A stretch of 64,000 nucleotides of DNA from an uncultured Oscillospiraceae bacterium (GTDB lineage Bacteria; Bacillota; Clostridia; Oscillospirales; Oscillospiraceae): the NCBI GenBank assembly GCA_934646005.1, contig CAKUED010000017.1, positions 1 to 64,000 on the forward strand, written 5' to 3'. Below, one piece after another: positions 36,952 through 47,900 of this stretch. The number at the start of each line of letters is the position of its first letter. Position 1 is the stretch's first letter. Under the pieces are notes generated by a model. That model saw only the letters and a list, made by a program, of their open reading frames with translations, ran no database searches and was not told where the DNA came from. The position numbers were made by a program, and so were the translations under genes.

Positions 36952-37947
36952 TTAGATAGCAAGTAGATAGTTAGCCACAGTTACATCGTGCCTCCAATGG
37001 GCGAGATGATAGACCGACACTGCGAGAAGTGCCAGACGGTCATACGATACCGGCAGGCCGTTTTTCAATGCCAATTCTCGGTTGTGACCACGTAAGACAT
37101 AATTTCCGTTGACTTTACAATCTGTCCAACGCTTTGGACGGTAGCCATTCTCCACACGGACCTCATCGTCTTTTTCCCAAGTATGCTTAATCTCAGCTAT
37201 GAGTTGTTCCCGATAACTCGTTTCGGTGCGAATACGCTCTAAATAGTAATTGTACATCTGCTGTGCTCGTAAAGCACGAAGATGATGCAAGTCTATTTTA
37301 TTGTTCAGCTCGTCACGGCTGAATAAATGCTCCTCATCAGCAGGGGCATCAAAGACAGCTTTTATAGCAGGCAGTTCCTCTGGCAATATATGTTGGAGTT
37401 GACGTTTCCCGCCCTTGCCTTTGCGAACAAGTATACACGGATGACCAAAATCATCGGATACAAGGTCATCTGGACGCAGATGCAGATATTCGTTCCGCCG
37501 GATACCAACAATGCTGGCGAAATCATACAGGCGCGGCGATGCGTCGCGCCCAGCATCTTTGCGCTCATCTACCGCTTTTGCGCCACGCGACCGTGTATTA
37601 TGGGCAACCACACGAATTGGCTTGTTAATATCCGACAACGAAATATCGAGCACGCGGCAAATGCTAGCCAAATAAGTATGCGTCGTCGAAGGCGTTTTTC
37701 CGCTGGTGGTCAAATAATTCGCATAGTCCTGAATATGGGACTTACATTCCTCTAATGTTTTACATCGGTATGTAGCCTTGCAGTATTCCGCAAATTTTAA
37801 AGCGTGCTTTTTGTATTGCCGTTCCGTTTTTGCCAGCATCGGCATACCCTTTTTCTCTTTACGACTTAGTTCTAAATGTTTAATCTGGTATGTAAGACTC
37901 CCGATTTTTTGCTTTTGGGGTACAGAACACCTATGCTTTTTACTCAT
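36952..37947 (-). CDS. Tyrosine recombinase / phage-type integrase
   Basis: 331 residues: N-terminal SAM-like DNA-binding domain (KHALKFAEYCKATYRCKTLEECKSHIQDYANYLTTSGKTPSTTHTYLASICRVL) and catalytic domain with Arg in VGIRRNEYLHL, Lys in RKGKGGKRQ, HxxR in HHLRALRAQ, His/Trp in YHLAHWRHDV and Tyr in VANYLL. All catalytic positions look present. It has a clearly lower GC content than the neighbouring chromosome. The gene borders about 1 kb of hairpin-rich DNA on its upstream side; its own attachment sites are not identified. Confidence 0.88.
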   Translation of the reverse strand: MSKKHRCSVPQKQKIGSLTYQIKHLELSRKEKKGMPMLAKTERQYKKHALKFAEYCKATYRCKTLEECKSHIQDYANYLTTSGKTPSTTHTYLASICRVLDISLSDINKPIRVVAHNTRSRGAKAVDERKDAGRDASPRLYDFASIVGIRRNEYLHLRPDDLVSDDFGHPCILVRKGKGGKRQLQHILPEELPAIKAVFDAPADEEHLFSRDELNNKIDLHHLRALRAQQMYNYYLERIRTETSYREQLIAEIKHTWEKDDEVRVENGYRPKRWTDCKVNGNYVLRGHNRELALKNGLPVSYDRLALLAVSVYHLAHWRHDVTVANYLLAI

Positions 37948-37975
37948 TTATATCAACTACCTTATAATTCAAAAT

Positions 37976-38398
37976 CAGCACAATGTGCTGCCAGCCGCGG
38001 AGCGGCGTGTTAAATACAGCTCAGACTTTTGGCGAGGTGTCCGCTAACCTAAGTGACGGGAACTTGCTAAAGGTCTCCCACACTGCCGGTTTCATTTGCT
38101 TCACTGGTTATTTTCCATGCGCCCGCATGTCAAATAACCAGTTCACCGAGGATTCTTTGTAAGTAAGAACCATTTCATTGATAGGAGTCCACCGGCAGAG
38201 GCTCCTATCGTTCGCAAGAATTCATTGCAGCTCAGAATTCCTATGTGCCTGTCGCTGCGGTTCAGACACACTCCAGAGTAGATTTGCGATAATTGTCAGG
38301 CTGTGTTATTCTTCTGCAAACACAGCGTAAGCAGGGACGGTTAAGTTCCTAAACACATACGCGCATGCGCCGCGGCTCGGTTTTAACGTCCACCGAGC
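37976..38398. other. Hairpin-rich non-coding segment, candidate structured RNA or recombination locus
   Basis: No credible gene. Successive stems: 37976-37990 (CAGCAC/GTGCTG), 37994-38006 (GCCGC/GCGGC), 38103-38142 (ACTGGTTATTT, then CATGCG/CGCATG, then AAATAACCAGT), 38180-38209 (GATAGGAG/CTCCTATC), 38245-38269 (GTG.CTG/CAG.CAC), 38300-38326 (GCTGTGTT/AACACAGC), 38375-38398 (GCTCGG/CCGAGC). This density over 420 bases resembles a large structured RNA, but I could not match it to RNase P, tmRNA, group I/II introns or a riboswitch. Strand unknown. Confidence 0.5.
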
Positions 38399-38538
38399 AG
38401 GATGGGGAGGCACTTGATTCATCTCTCAGACCTCAATTCCTAACAGGAGCAAAACCAGACAATATCACACGTTGCGGATGGTTTGGTTTTGAAAAAGGAA
38501 ATTCGTTTTTTTCGTGGAGAAAATGCTATCTATATGAA

Positions 38539-38625
38539 AAGAGCGTAAGAGAATCGATTTTCTCCTACGCTCTTGAACTGTTATCTCATTAAAACAAGCA
38601 GCTTCCCAGAAATCGGAAAGCTGCT
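38539..38625. terminator. Two strong hairpins downstream of the hairpin-rich segment
   Basis: AAGAGCGTA (38539-38547)/TACGCTCTT (38566-38574) with GAGAA/TTCTC inside, and AGCAGCTT (38597-38604)/AAGCTGCT (38618-38625). Both could act as terminators. Short frames on either strand here look spurious. Confidence 0.5.
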
Positions 38626-38804
38626 CGGAATTTATTTCAGTAAAGAATATAGCAAAGCCCAGCTCTGCGGGAAGAAACGACGACGGTTTTGTCAAAATAG
38701 AAACTCTATATTTTTATTGTACGTGCGATGAAGCAAATGTCAAGCTTTTTACGTTCAGGGGTATCAACGTTCTCAGATATTATGCTTACACACAGTCATC
38801 AGAG

Positions 38805-38848
38805 AAAGCCCATCCCCGCATCGGAAAACCGGTTAAGGGATGGGCTTT
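38805..38848. terminator. Terminator-like hairpin after the SLH gene
   Basis: 12-bp perfect stem AAAGCCCATCCC/GGGATGGGCTTT with a 20-base loop, 57 bases past the SLH gene stop. A TTTTTT run follows on the plus strand; the minus strand side is weaker. Confidence 0.7.
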
Positions 38849-38904
38849 GCTGCGTGATTTTTTAGTGCTGCTATGATCAGCTCGTCAGCAGCAATTGTTG
38901 TAAT

Positions 38905-40479
38905 TTAGTTTGCCCGATAAAGGAATGTGACGATCTGTGCTCGCGTGCAGGCAGCGGCAGGACCAAATGCTCCACTGCTCACGCCCGTGGTGATGCCTTT
39001 GGCAAATGCCCAGTCAACAGCCCTGGCGAAGTAGTCCTTGCCGCTGACATCGCGGAAGCTGCCGGCTTCTGCGGCGGGCTGCCCCTGCGCTCTCCAAAGG
39101 AGCGTCACGACCTGCGCGCGCGTGACCGTCGCATTAGGGCTGAAGGTCGTTGCACTCGTGCCGTTGGTGATGCCGTTTTCAACTGCCCACAGGACGGCGT
39201 TATAGAAGTAATCCCCTGTGTGTACATCGGTGAAGGGACTGACCTCGGCGGACGGTCGCGGGCAGCCGGCAGCTCTCCAAAGGAAGGTCACGACCTGTGC
39301 GCGGGTGCAGACTGCGTCGGGGTCAAAGGTGAACCGGCTGACACCGCTTGTAATGTCATTGTCCACTGCCCACTTGACCGCATCGTAGTAATAATCCTTG
39401 AACGATACATCGCGGAACGGGAGACCTGCGCCCGCGATTGCAATGAGGATCGGGTCGATGTCATCTGTGTCCGGCTCATCCTGCTTTGCCGGTGTGACGG
39501 TGACGGCGCAGGTCGCGGTAATGCTCCGATCCGCAGCGCTGGTGACTGTGATGTACGTTTTGCCGGCGGCACGCCCTCTGACACGACCGTTTGCATCGAC
39601 CGTCGCGATGGTCTCGTCGGCGCTGCTCCACATGACGTCGCGCTGCGTGGTATCCGCGGGAGTGAAGCGCGGGGTCAACTGAACGCTCCCGCCAACAGAG
39701 ACTTGTGTGTCGGTCAGCGCAATGCCGGTAATAGGGACAGGTCTGGCGCTGACCGTGACGGCGCAGGTCGCCGTCTTGCCGCCGTCTGCCGTGGTGACGG
39801 TGATGGTCGCCGTGCCGGCGCCGACTGCCTTCACAACGCCGTTACTGACCGTCGCAACGGCAGGATCGCTGGTGCTCCAGGTAACATCCTTATCATCGGC
39901 GTTATCCGGGGAGACCGTGGCGGTCAGAGCTTCCGAATCGCCGGCGGTCAGGGAAATACTCGTTTTGTCGAGGGAAACGCCGGAAACGTGGACAGGCGCG
40001 GGCTTAACGGTAAGCGTAGCTGAAACCGGCGTATTCGCCCAAGAACGATCATTGTTGAAGTCGTAGGTGGACAAGCTAAGATCCTTAACACCAATGTTAT
40101 ATGTGCCGGCAGCAACAGAGGACGGAACACGGACAACGATCTTGGAAAACACAGTCGTCATAGCGTTATCGATCGACGGTACATACCAACTGACTTTTCC
40201 GATGCTCAAATTATAAAAACCTTCATAGGAAATTGCGTCTGTACCCGACGAAATGGATACAAGAGAAAACTCACTGGGCAGATCAACAAGATAAGAAACA
40301 CTGGAAAGACCGAACTCCTTAGACAATTTCAGCGTCAGCGTGATCTCCTGTTCCGTTCCGCTCGTAATGGTTTGCTTGTCCAACTCCGCAAGGGCAGTCG
40401 GTGCATCCACTGCAAAGGCAGTAATGCCAAGTGACAGGCATAGTGCCACTGCCAAGATCAAAGCAACCAGTTTTTTCAT
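38905..40479 (-). CDS. Cohesin-like / Big_2 / SLH cell-wall anchor protein
   Basis: 524 residues: signal peptide (to about AFA, residue 23); a cohesin-like beta-sandwich, about 30-160 (QTITSGTEQEITLTLKLSKEFGLSSVSYLVDLPSEFSLVSI..); two Big_2 immunoglobulin-like domains, about 165-335 (VSGVSLDKTSISLTAGDSEALTATVSPDNADDKDVTWSTSDPAVATVS); three SLH repeats, about 350-524 (PFRDVSFKDYYYDAVKWAVDNDITSG..). SLH repeats bind pyruvylated wall polymer. As last gene of the cohesin/dockerin set, 18 bases after the adaptor gene, it should tether a dockerin-bearing partner. The cohesin assignment is weaker than for the adaptor. Confidence 0.85.
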   Translation of the reverse strand: MKKLVALILAVALCLSLGITAFAVDAPTALAELDKQTITSGTEQEITLTLKLSKEFGLSSVSYLVDLPSEFSLVSISSGTDAISYEGFYNLSIGKVSWYVPSIDNAMTTVFSKIVVRVPSSVAAGTYNIGVKDLSLSTYDFNNDRSWANTPVSATLTVKPAPVHVSGVSLDKTSISLTAGDSEALTATVSPDNADDKDVTWSTSDPAVATVSNGVVKAVGAGTATITVTTADGGKTATCAVTVSARPVPITGIALTDTQVSVGGSVQLTPRFTPADTTQRDVMWSSADETIATVDANGRVRGRAAGKTYITVTSAADRSITATCAVTVTPAKQDEPDTDDIDPILIAIAGAGLPFRDVSFKDYYYDAVKWAVDNDITSGVSRFTFDPDAVCTRAQVVTFLWRAAGCPRPSAEVSPFTDVHTGDYFYNAVLWAVENGITNGTSATTFSPNATVTRAQVVTLLWRAQGQPAAEAGSFRDVSGKDYFARAVDWAFAKGITTGVSSGAFGPAAACTRAQIVTFLYRAN

Positions 40480-40497
40480 TCTACCAGCCCTCCATTT

Positions 40498-41850
<1,353 letters not shown>

Positions 41851-41896
41851 TTATAAAAATGTGTTGTATCACAGGATACATGAATTGAGTGTGTCT

Positions 41897-41932
41897 CTGC
41901 CGGAGAATATGTCCCTGCATATTCTCCGGCAG
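41897..41932 (-). promoter_or_regulatory. Intercistronic hairpin between dockerin cargo and adaptor genes
   Basis: 15-bp perfect stem CTGCCGGAGAATATG/CATATTCTCCGGCAG with a 6-base loop, 13 bases past the cargo stop. No U-tract follows on the minus strand, so it is an mRNA-stabilising or attenuating stem rather than a clear terminator. Confidence 0.7.
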
Positions 41933-41944
41933 GTGGATACCAGG

Positions 41945-44900
41945 TCAGTCCTCGTAGCCAGCCAGACGTCTCTGGAGTGCCCAGACATCAAAGATGTCAA
42001 CCTCTCCGTCGCCGTTAACGTCGCCGTTGGCAGGGATGATCCCATCGACCGCATAGCCCGCAAAATAGCGTCTGAGTGCGTAAACATCGAAAATGTCAAC
42101 ATCCCCGTCTCCATTGACATCGCCCGCTTCAAACGCGGGGGTCGCAAAGCGCTCGTCCAGCCTATCAATGCGCTGTGTGAGCCAGCTCTGCATATCGGCA
42201 AGCACGGACGCATACGTCGCGTTCTGCCAAATGTGACCGGCACTCTCTGGGCTGCCGACCCGGATGTAGCTCCAAAGAACGAAGTTCATTTTCGCACTGT
42301 CCGTAAGACGGGCGGCATAGTTGCTGACCGCGCCGTCCTGCGCCAGCAGCTCCTTTGCCAATGGTGCGAAGCTCTCCGTGTAGCAGCGGTACACCGCATC
42401 GCGGAAATCCGGGATCTGGATCAGCGCCTCCGCCAGATAGTGATAGTCGGTAGTATCCGGCGTGATCTGCTTGGTCCAGCCCGTGCCGAGCGTCATATCC
42501 TGATCCCAGACAGGACCGGCATACAGGATGCCATCCGCGTCCTTGTAGAAGTAGAGCGAGGAGATGAAGCCATCCGGGTTGAGTGCAAGCTCCTGCATCA
42601 GGAAGATCTTTACGAGTGAGTCGCGGTCAACATAGTCGTAATAGTGCTTCCCGGTCGCCTCGTTATAGCCCGTGTACGCGCCGTTTTCGTCCACGGCATA
42701 GACAGCGTCCTCAAATTCCTGATAGTATTCGCTGATATACCGCATGGCCTCCTCGCCGCACCATCCCGGGCTCTTGACGTTCATGCCCTTGCCCTTTCGG
42801 GTGATAAAGCCGCTGACCTCGTCGGGCCGGTCATGATTCAGCTCCAGCAGATAGCCGCCCGTGATATTCTCCGGCTCAGTCAGACCCGTCGTGTAGGAAT
42901 AGGTCATGCCATAGGCGTTTTCGCCGCTGGACGTCTGCATATTCTTTCCATACTCTGGATTCAGCGCCTCATACGCCTCTTCCATATCGGTGATGTCAAT
43001 ACCGGTCGACTTGACAGCATTCTTCTCGCTCAGCAGATACACGCCGCGGTATTCGCCATCATAGTACAGGTTCACCCAGTCGCAGCTTGCCGTGTAAGGC
43101 ATTTGCAGGTCAGCCGCCAGATCCTTGAACAGCTTGTCGTGCATCAGCGTCGCGTCAAAGTAGTTTGCAAGCAAGACCCACGTCCTGACGCTTTCATCGC
43201 TTTGCAGCAGATCGGCCGCCGTTTCCAGCTTGATCTGATAGGACTTCTTCTGTGCGTAGGTGAAGGTGGAATTGCCGCGCGCCTTCAGCTCGGTGATGTT
43301 CGTCGCGGCGATCTCGCCGCCGTTCGCATCCAACATCCTGAGCGCTGCGGCTGTGCTGTGTTCCTTGCTCGCATCAATGTAGGCGCGATCCTCCGCGCTG
43401 CTGCCGCTCGTCAGATACAGGGTCGGCAGCTCTGCCGCCTGCATAATACGGACACGCAGCGCCGCGCCATTGCCGACTGCCGCTATAACGGTGTAATAGC
43501 CGTCGGTCTCTGTTGCCAGCGCGGAAACATCCAGCGTTTGCTCTTCACCCATGGTCCGGCTGCTGCGGTCGCCTCTCACGATCAGGCTGCCCTGCTCCGG
43601 GCGGCACGTGAAGGAGACCTCAAGGTCCGTAATATCTGCCGAGGCGGGCAGGAAGAGGTAATTTAGATCGCCTGCCTTAACAGCCGGGAGCTGCACGCCG
43701 TCCACCGTCGCGCACATTGCCGTTACATCCGCCGAAACCGGCGTCGTCATTGCACAGAGGATATTGGACCAGCGCGGGCTTGTGTAGACCTTATTGTTTT
43801 CCGCTGCGACCTTGGCTCGACCGGCAGCCACAAAGTAATACTCCGTTTCCGCCTTCAGTCCCGTGACCGTAAAGCTGGTTTGGTCGGTCGTCCCCAGAGA
43901 GCTTCGGCTTCCGTTATTCCTGTCACACTGGAAAACCTCATAATATTCCGCGCCGGGCGCTGCGCTCCATGCAAGCCTCAGGGAATCTACCGCAGCGGAC
44001 GTGCAGCGCAGATCCTTCACATCGTTCGGAACGATGTAGTAGGTCAGCGTCTTCGTCCCGTAGTAATCTGCCCGACCCTCGTACTTGATCTCGGCTTTGC
44101 CGACATTCCGGCTGTCCGGCCACTCGACATACAGATTGGGGATGCGCCCGCCGATGAGGTTTGCGTCATTGTTCTGCGTCAGCACATAGTCGCCGCGCTT
44201 GGCAAAGCTGCCGGGACGGACGCCTTCGCCGGTGTAGTAATAGTTGGGTGCAGGCTCGATCTCACGCGGATTCTCGGGGCTTCCGAATTTGAATACAATG
44301 CCTGCGTCGTTAATATCCGCGCCCTTCGTATGACAGACCGTACAGACATGGTCTGCATCCCACTCATGACCGACAGGACGCTGAATGTCCGACCGATCCG
44401 CTGCCTTGCATTGCGGGCAGGTATAGGTGATATAGCCGGCGGTCACGCAGGTGCGGCTGTCGCTTTGCTCGGTGAGATAGGCATAGCCATCGGCGCAGGC
44501 GTGGTATCTGCCGCCCAGCGATACGAACTTGTTCCGTTCCGCCACGCCGCCCGTGAGGATGACCTGCTTGCTGTCCGTGGTGGCGAGCAGACCGCTGAAG
44601 GCATAGTCGCCCTCGGGCGTCAGCTCCGCGCCGCAGCGTGCGCAGGTGATCTTTCCGGCGGTCATATCATACTTGCTGGTGTTATCCACCCGGTGTCTGC
44701 CCAGCTCACAGTCGGTGCGCGTTTCGGTGTAGGAGTCCAGCACGCTGCCGCTGACATCGATCGCCTTGACCGTAAAGCTCTCCTCCGTCGCGCTCACCGT
44801 GAGATACATACCGCCGTAGTCATTGTGCGCGATCGCTTTTACATACTCCGCGCGCTCATGGAACGCATTGCTCTTGCCGCTGAGGTCGCCGCAGACATAG

Positions 44901-47900
44901 TACACGACGCCCTTTCTGCTGTCTTCCGCCTGCTTCACACCGCCAAGCATGGGATAGGTGCGGGCATAGGCATGGTCGTCGCCGCCGAAGACGAAGTCGA
45001 AGCCTGCCTTTTCGATACTGGAAAGGATCTCCGACGTTGCGGAAACGGACTCAGTGCCGTAGATCGGCTCATGCGCCACAAGAACCTTCCAGATGCAGTC
45101 GGTAGTCAGGTTTTCGGCAATGTCCGCCAGTGCGTCGGATAGCTTTGTGCCGTTGTTCACGACCACCACGCAGACCTTGCCGTATTCCATCTTGTACCAG
45201 CTGTTCTGCGTGCTTTCGGGCAGATCATAAATTGCCTTGCTGATTTTTCCGTCCGCGTCGCCGTAATACTCATGGTTACCCAGCACATGGATCAGGTCTA
45301 CACCATCCAGATTTTCGCCATTGACTCTGGTCAGGAATGGACGCCAGTTCTTGATGTATTCCGTCACATTGTCGATGGCGTCGCCGGTCTGAACGGCAAA
45401 GTCATAAGAAACTGTGTCCTTCTTGAGGTCTTCCAGCACATGGGCAAGATTCGCGGTATCCGAGGACTGAATGTCGCCGAGAATAAAGAAGTTCGTGGCT
45501 TCCGCGTCCGCGGCAGGCGTTTTGAAGCTCTGTGTATCAGACCATGTCAGCCCATCGCCCACCTGATAGTAGTAGGTAGTGTCAGGTGTCAGATCGGTGA
45601 GCGTCACCTGATTGCTCCGCAGTGCATCGCCGCGGCTGCTCTGTACAAAGGTTTGAAGCGCAGATGTGCCATCCACCGTGACGGCATTGCTGAGGTCGCG
45701 GCTGGCAGAGTACCTTATCTGCGCCTTTTCCGCAGAGCCGTCGATCTGGGTGAGCCATGTAATACTCTTGGTTCCGGGCACTGTCACGCCGTTGGTGAGG
45801 ATACCAAAGGGCTTTCCGTCATTTTCCGTCGTTCTTTCGCAGACGATCACGCGCTGATCCCAGGAGCGTCCGCTGCCGGGCTTCTCGGCGTAGAGGGTAT
45901 ACTCGCCCGGTGTGTCAAAGATGTGCTTGAATATACCCTTCATGCTGGTGCTGCCCAGCCTCTGACTTGTGCCGCCGCTCACCTGATAGACTGCCGCGCG
46001 GGAAACGGGCGCTCCGTTGGCATCCGTCACCGCCAGCGTAGCTTGCATTCCGGCGATCGCCTGCGCACAGGTGAGCTGATAGCTCGCCGTCATGGGGATG
46101 ATCTTTTCCGTGCCGGAGAACGTATAGGCAGCTCCGTCTTCACTGCCGTCCGCAACGGTGTAGCTGCCCTGTGTCACCGTACATCTCAGCGCGCTGTCCG
46201 ACGCGGCATTCTCAGGGATCGTGATGATGAGATAGCCCAACTCGGAAACATAGTTATAATCCGTGCTCTGCGCGCCGGTCAGCATCGCCCGCCGCGTCTG
46301 TATGACCGGCTGCTTCGTGACCGTGATCCTCGCAAGTCCCTTTGCCAGCGCCGCTTGCTCCAGCGTCAGCGTATAGCCGTCCCCGAACGCCTCGACGCTC
46401 GCGCCGGCAAGGTATTTTTCCGCGCCGCTCATGGTGCTGAAATCCACCGTCAGCTCCGCCTGCGTAACATCCTCGCCGGTGTTATTCACGATGGCGAAAA
46501 CATACTGCTTGCCGATCTCCGGCGGCTCAGGCTGCGGCAGGATGTCGATGGCGGACTGTATCCCCTGCGCGTCCTCCACACGGAAGGTGCGCGTCTCGGT
46601 GGTCACATTGCCGTAGAAATCCTTGAGACGGACGGTGAGCGTATGCGTGCCGTTGCGGAGGCTTATGCCCTTGAGATAAAGCGAGCCGTCATTGATCTCC
46701 AGCTTGCCGGTGTAGTCCGTGCCGTCCAGCAGCACGCGGATGCCGCTCGTATCAATGCCGGTGGCATACTTATCGGTCTGCTCACTGTCTGAGTAGACGG
46801 CGTTGAAGGTGAGATTGCCGCTGCTCAACACGGTGGAGCCGTCACTCTCCAACGCCATGCCGGAGGAGGTCTCCGTGACCGATTCCAGCACCGGCCGGGT
46901 CACGTCGTTGGTGTTCGTGCCGTAGATGAACTGGACATTATCCACCAGAATATTGCCTGTGGACAATGTGGACATCGTCGCTGTCTTGACAACGCGGAAG
47001 GTATAGGCGCGATAGACAGCAATGGGCATCTGCATGGAGGAAATATCCGCCTCGACCCAGATCCAGCCCTTACCCGCCATGTCACCCAGCGTGGTCAGTG
47101 TTACTGTCTCCAGCTTGCCATCTTCATTTTTTACTTGAGCAGTTCCATAGTACTGGGTATACATTGTCGTGCCCTTGGGAATCTTCCCTTTTCCGCCATT
47201 TGTACCGAAGTCTTTGTATGTGAAGCTTCCGTCGGCATTCAGCTCGTTATGACCGCCATCGGTCTTGGCTTCCGTCATTCCGGTCACGCCACCTGCCATG
47301 ATAGCTTTCAAAAGGTAAGGACAGTCTTTCAAGTCTGCCGGTACATTGACCCACATACCGATTTTGGTAGGCTGTACTTTATTTACGTAAAGGTCACAGG
47401 AAAAGCCGCCGTCCGCCGCTGCTGTCGAAGTAGGCGAACAGCCCGTGAAGTCAAAGCAGAGCTTAAAAGCCTTTTCGCCGAAACGAACACGCTCATCCTG
47501 TGCCGCACTGACCACACCAGAGCCGTCAAAAACAACGCCGGCATTGGTTGCCGTCCGCACCCAAAGACCACTCTGCTGAATATGCTCGTTTGACAACTGA
47601 CCAAATGTGGTATTGTCGCCCTGTCCTCCGTTGCTTTTATTGGTGATGTAGGTATTCCAATTCACACCGGTGCGGTCCTCAAAGTCCATGAGCACCAACG
47701 GTTCCAAGCCCACGACCAGCTCGATCTCGCCAGTCACAGCGGTATTGTTTTGCAGGGAAACCTTCGCTGTGGCTCGCAGAGAGTTCTTTTCGTCCGCAGT
47801 GAAGATGTTGCCAACAAACTTGCCAACTGTGAAAGCGTGGCTTAGATTCACATTCTCTGCATTTTGTTCTGCGGTACACTCTGCCCATGTATTTGTGCGC

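Noticed and set aside
37976..38398. RNase P RNA, tmRNA, SRP RNA, cobalamin riboswitch or group I/II intron
   Set aside because: None of their conserved core strings (such as GAGGAAAGTCC, the tmRNA tag, a domain V hairpin or a B12 box) could be found on either strand.
38365..38695. Short frames on both strands (75 and 76 residues)
   Set aside because: They overlap each other and two hairpins, lack ribosome sites and show no protein-like pattern.
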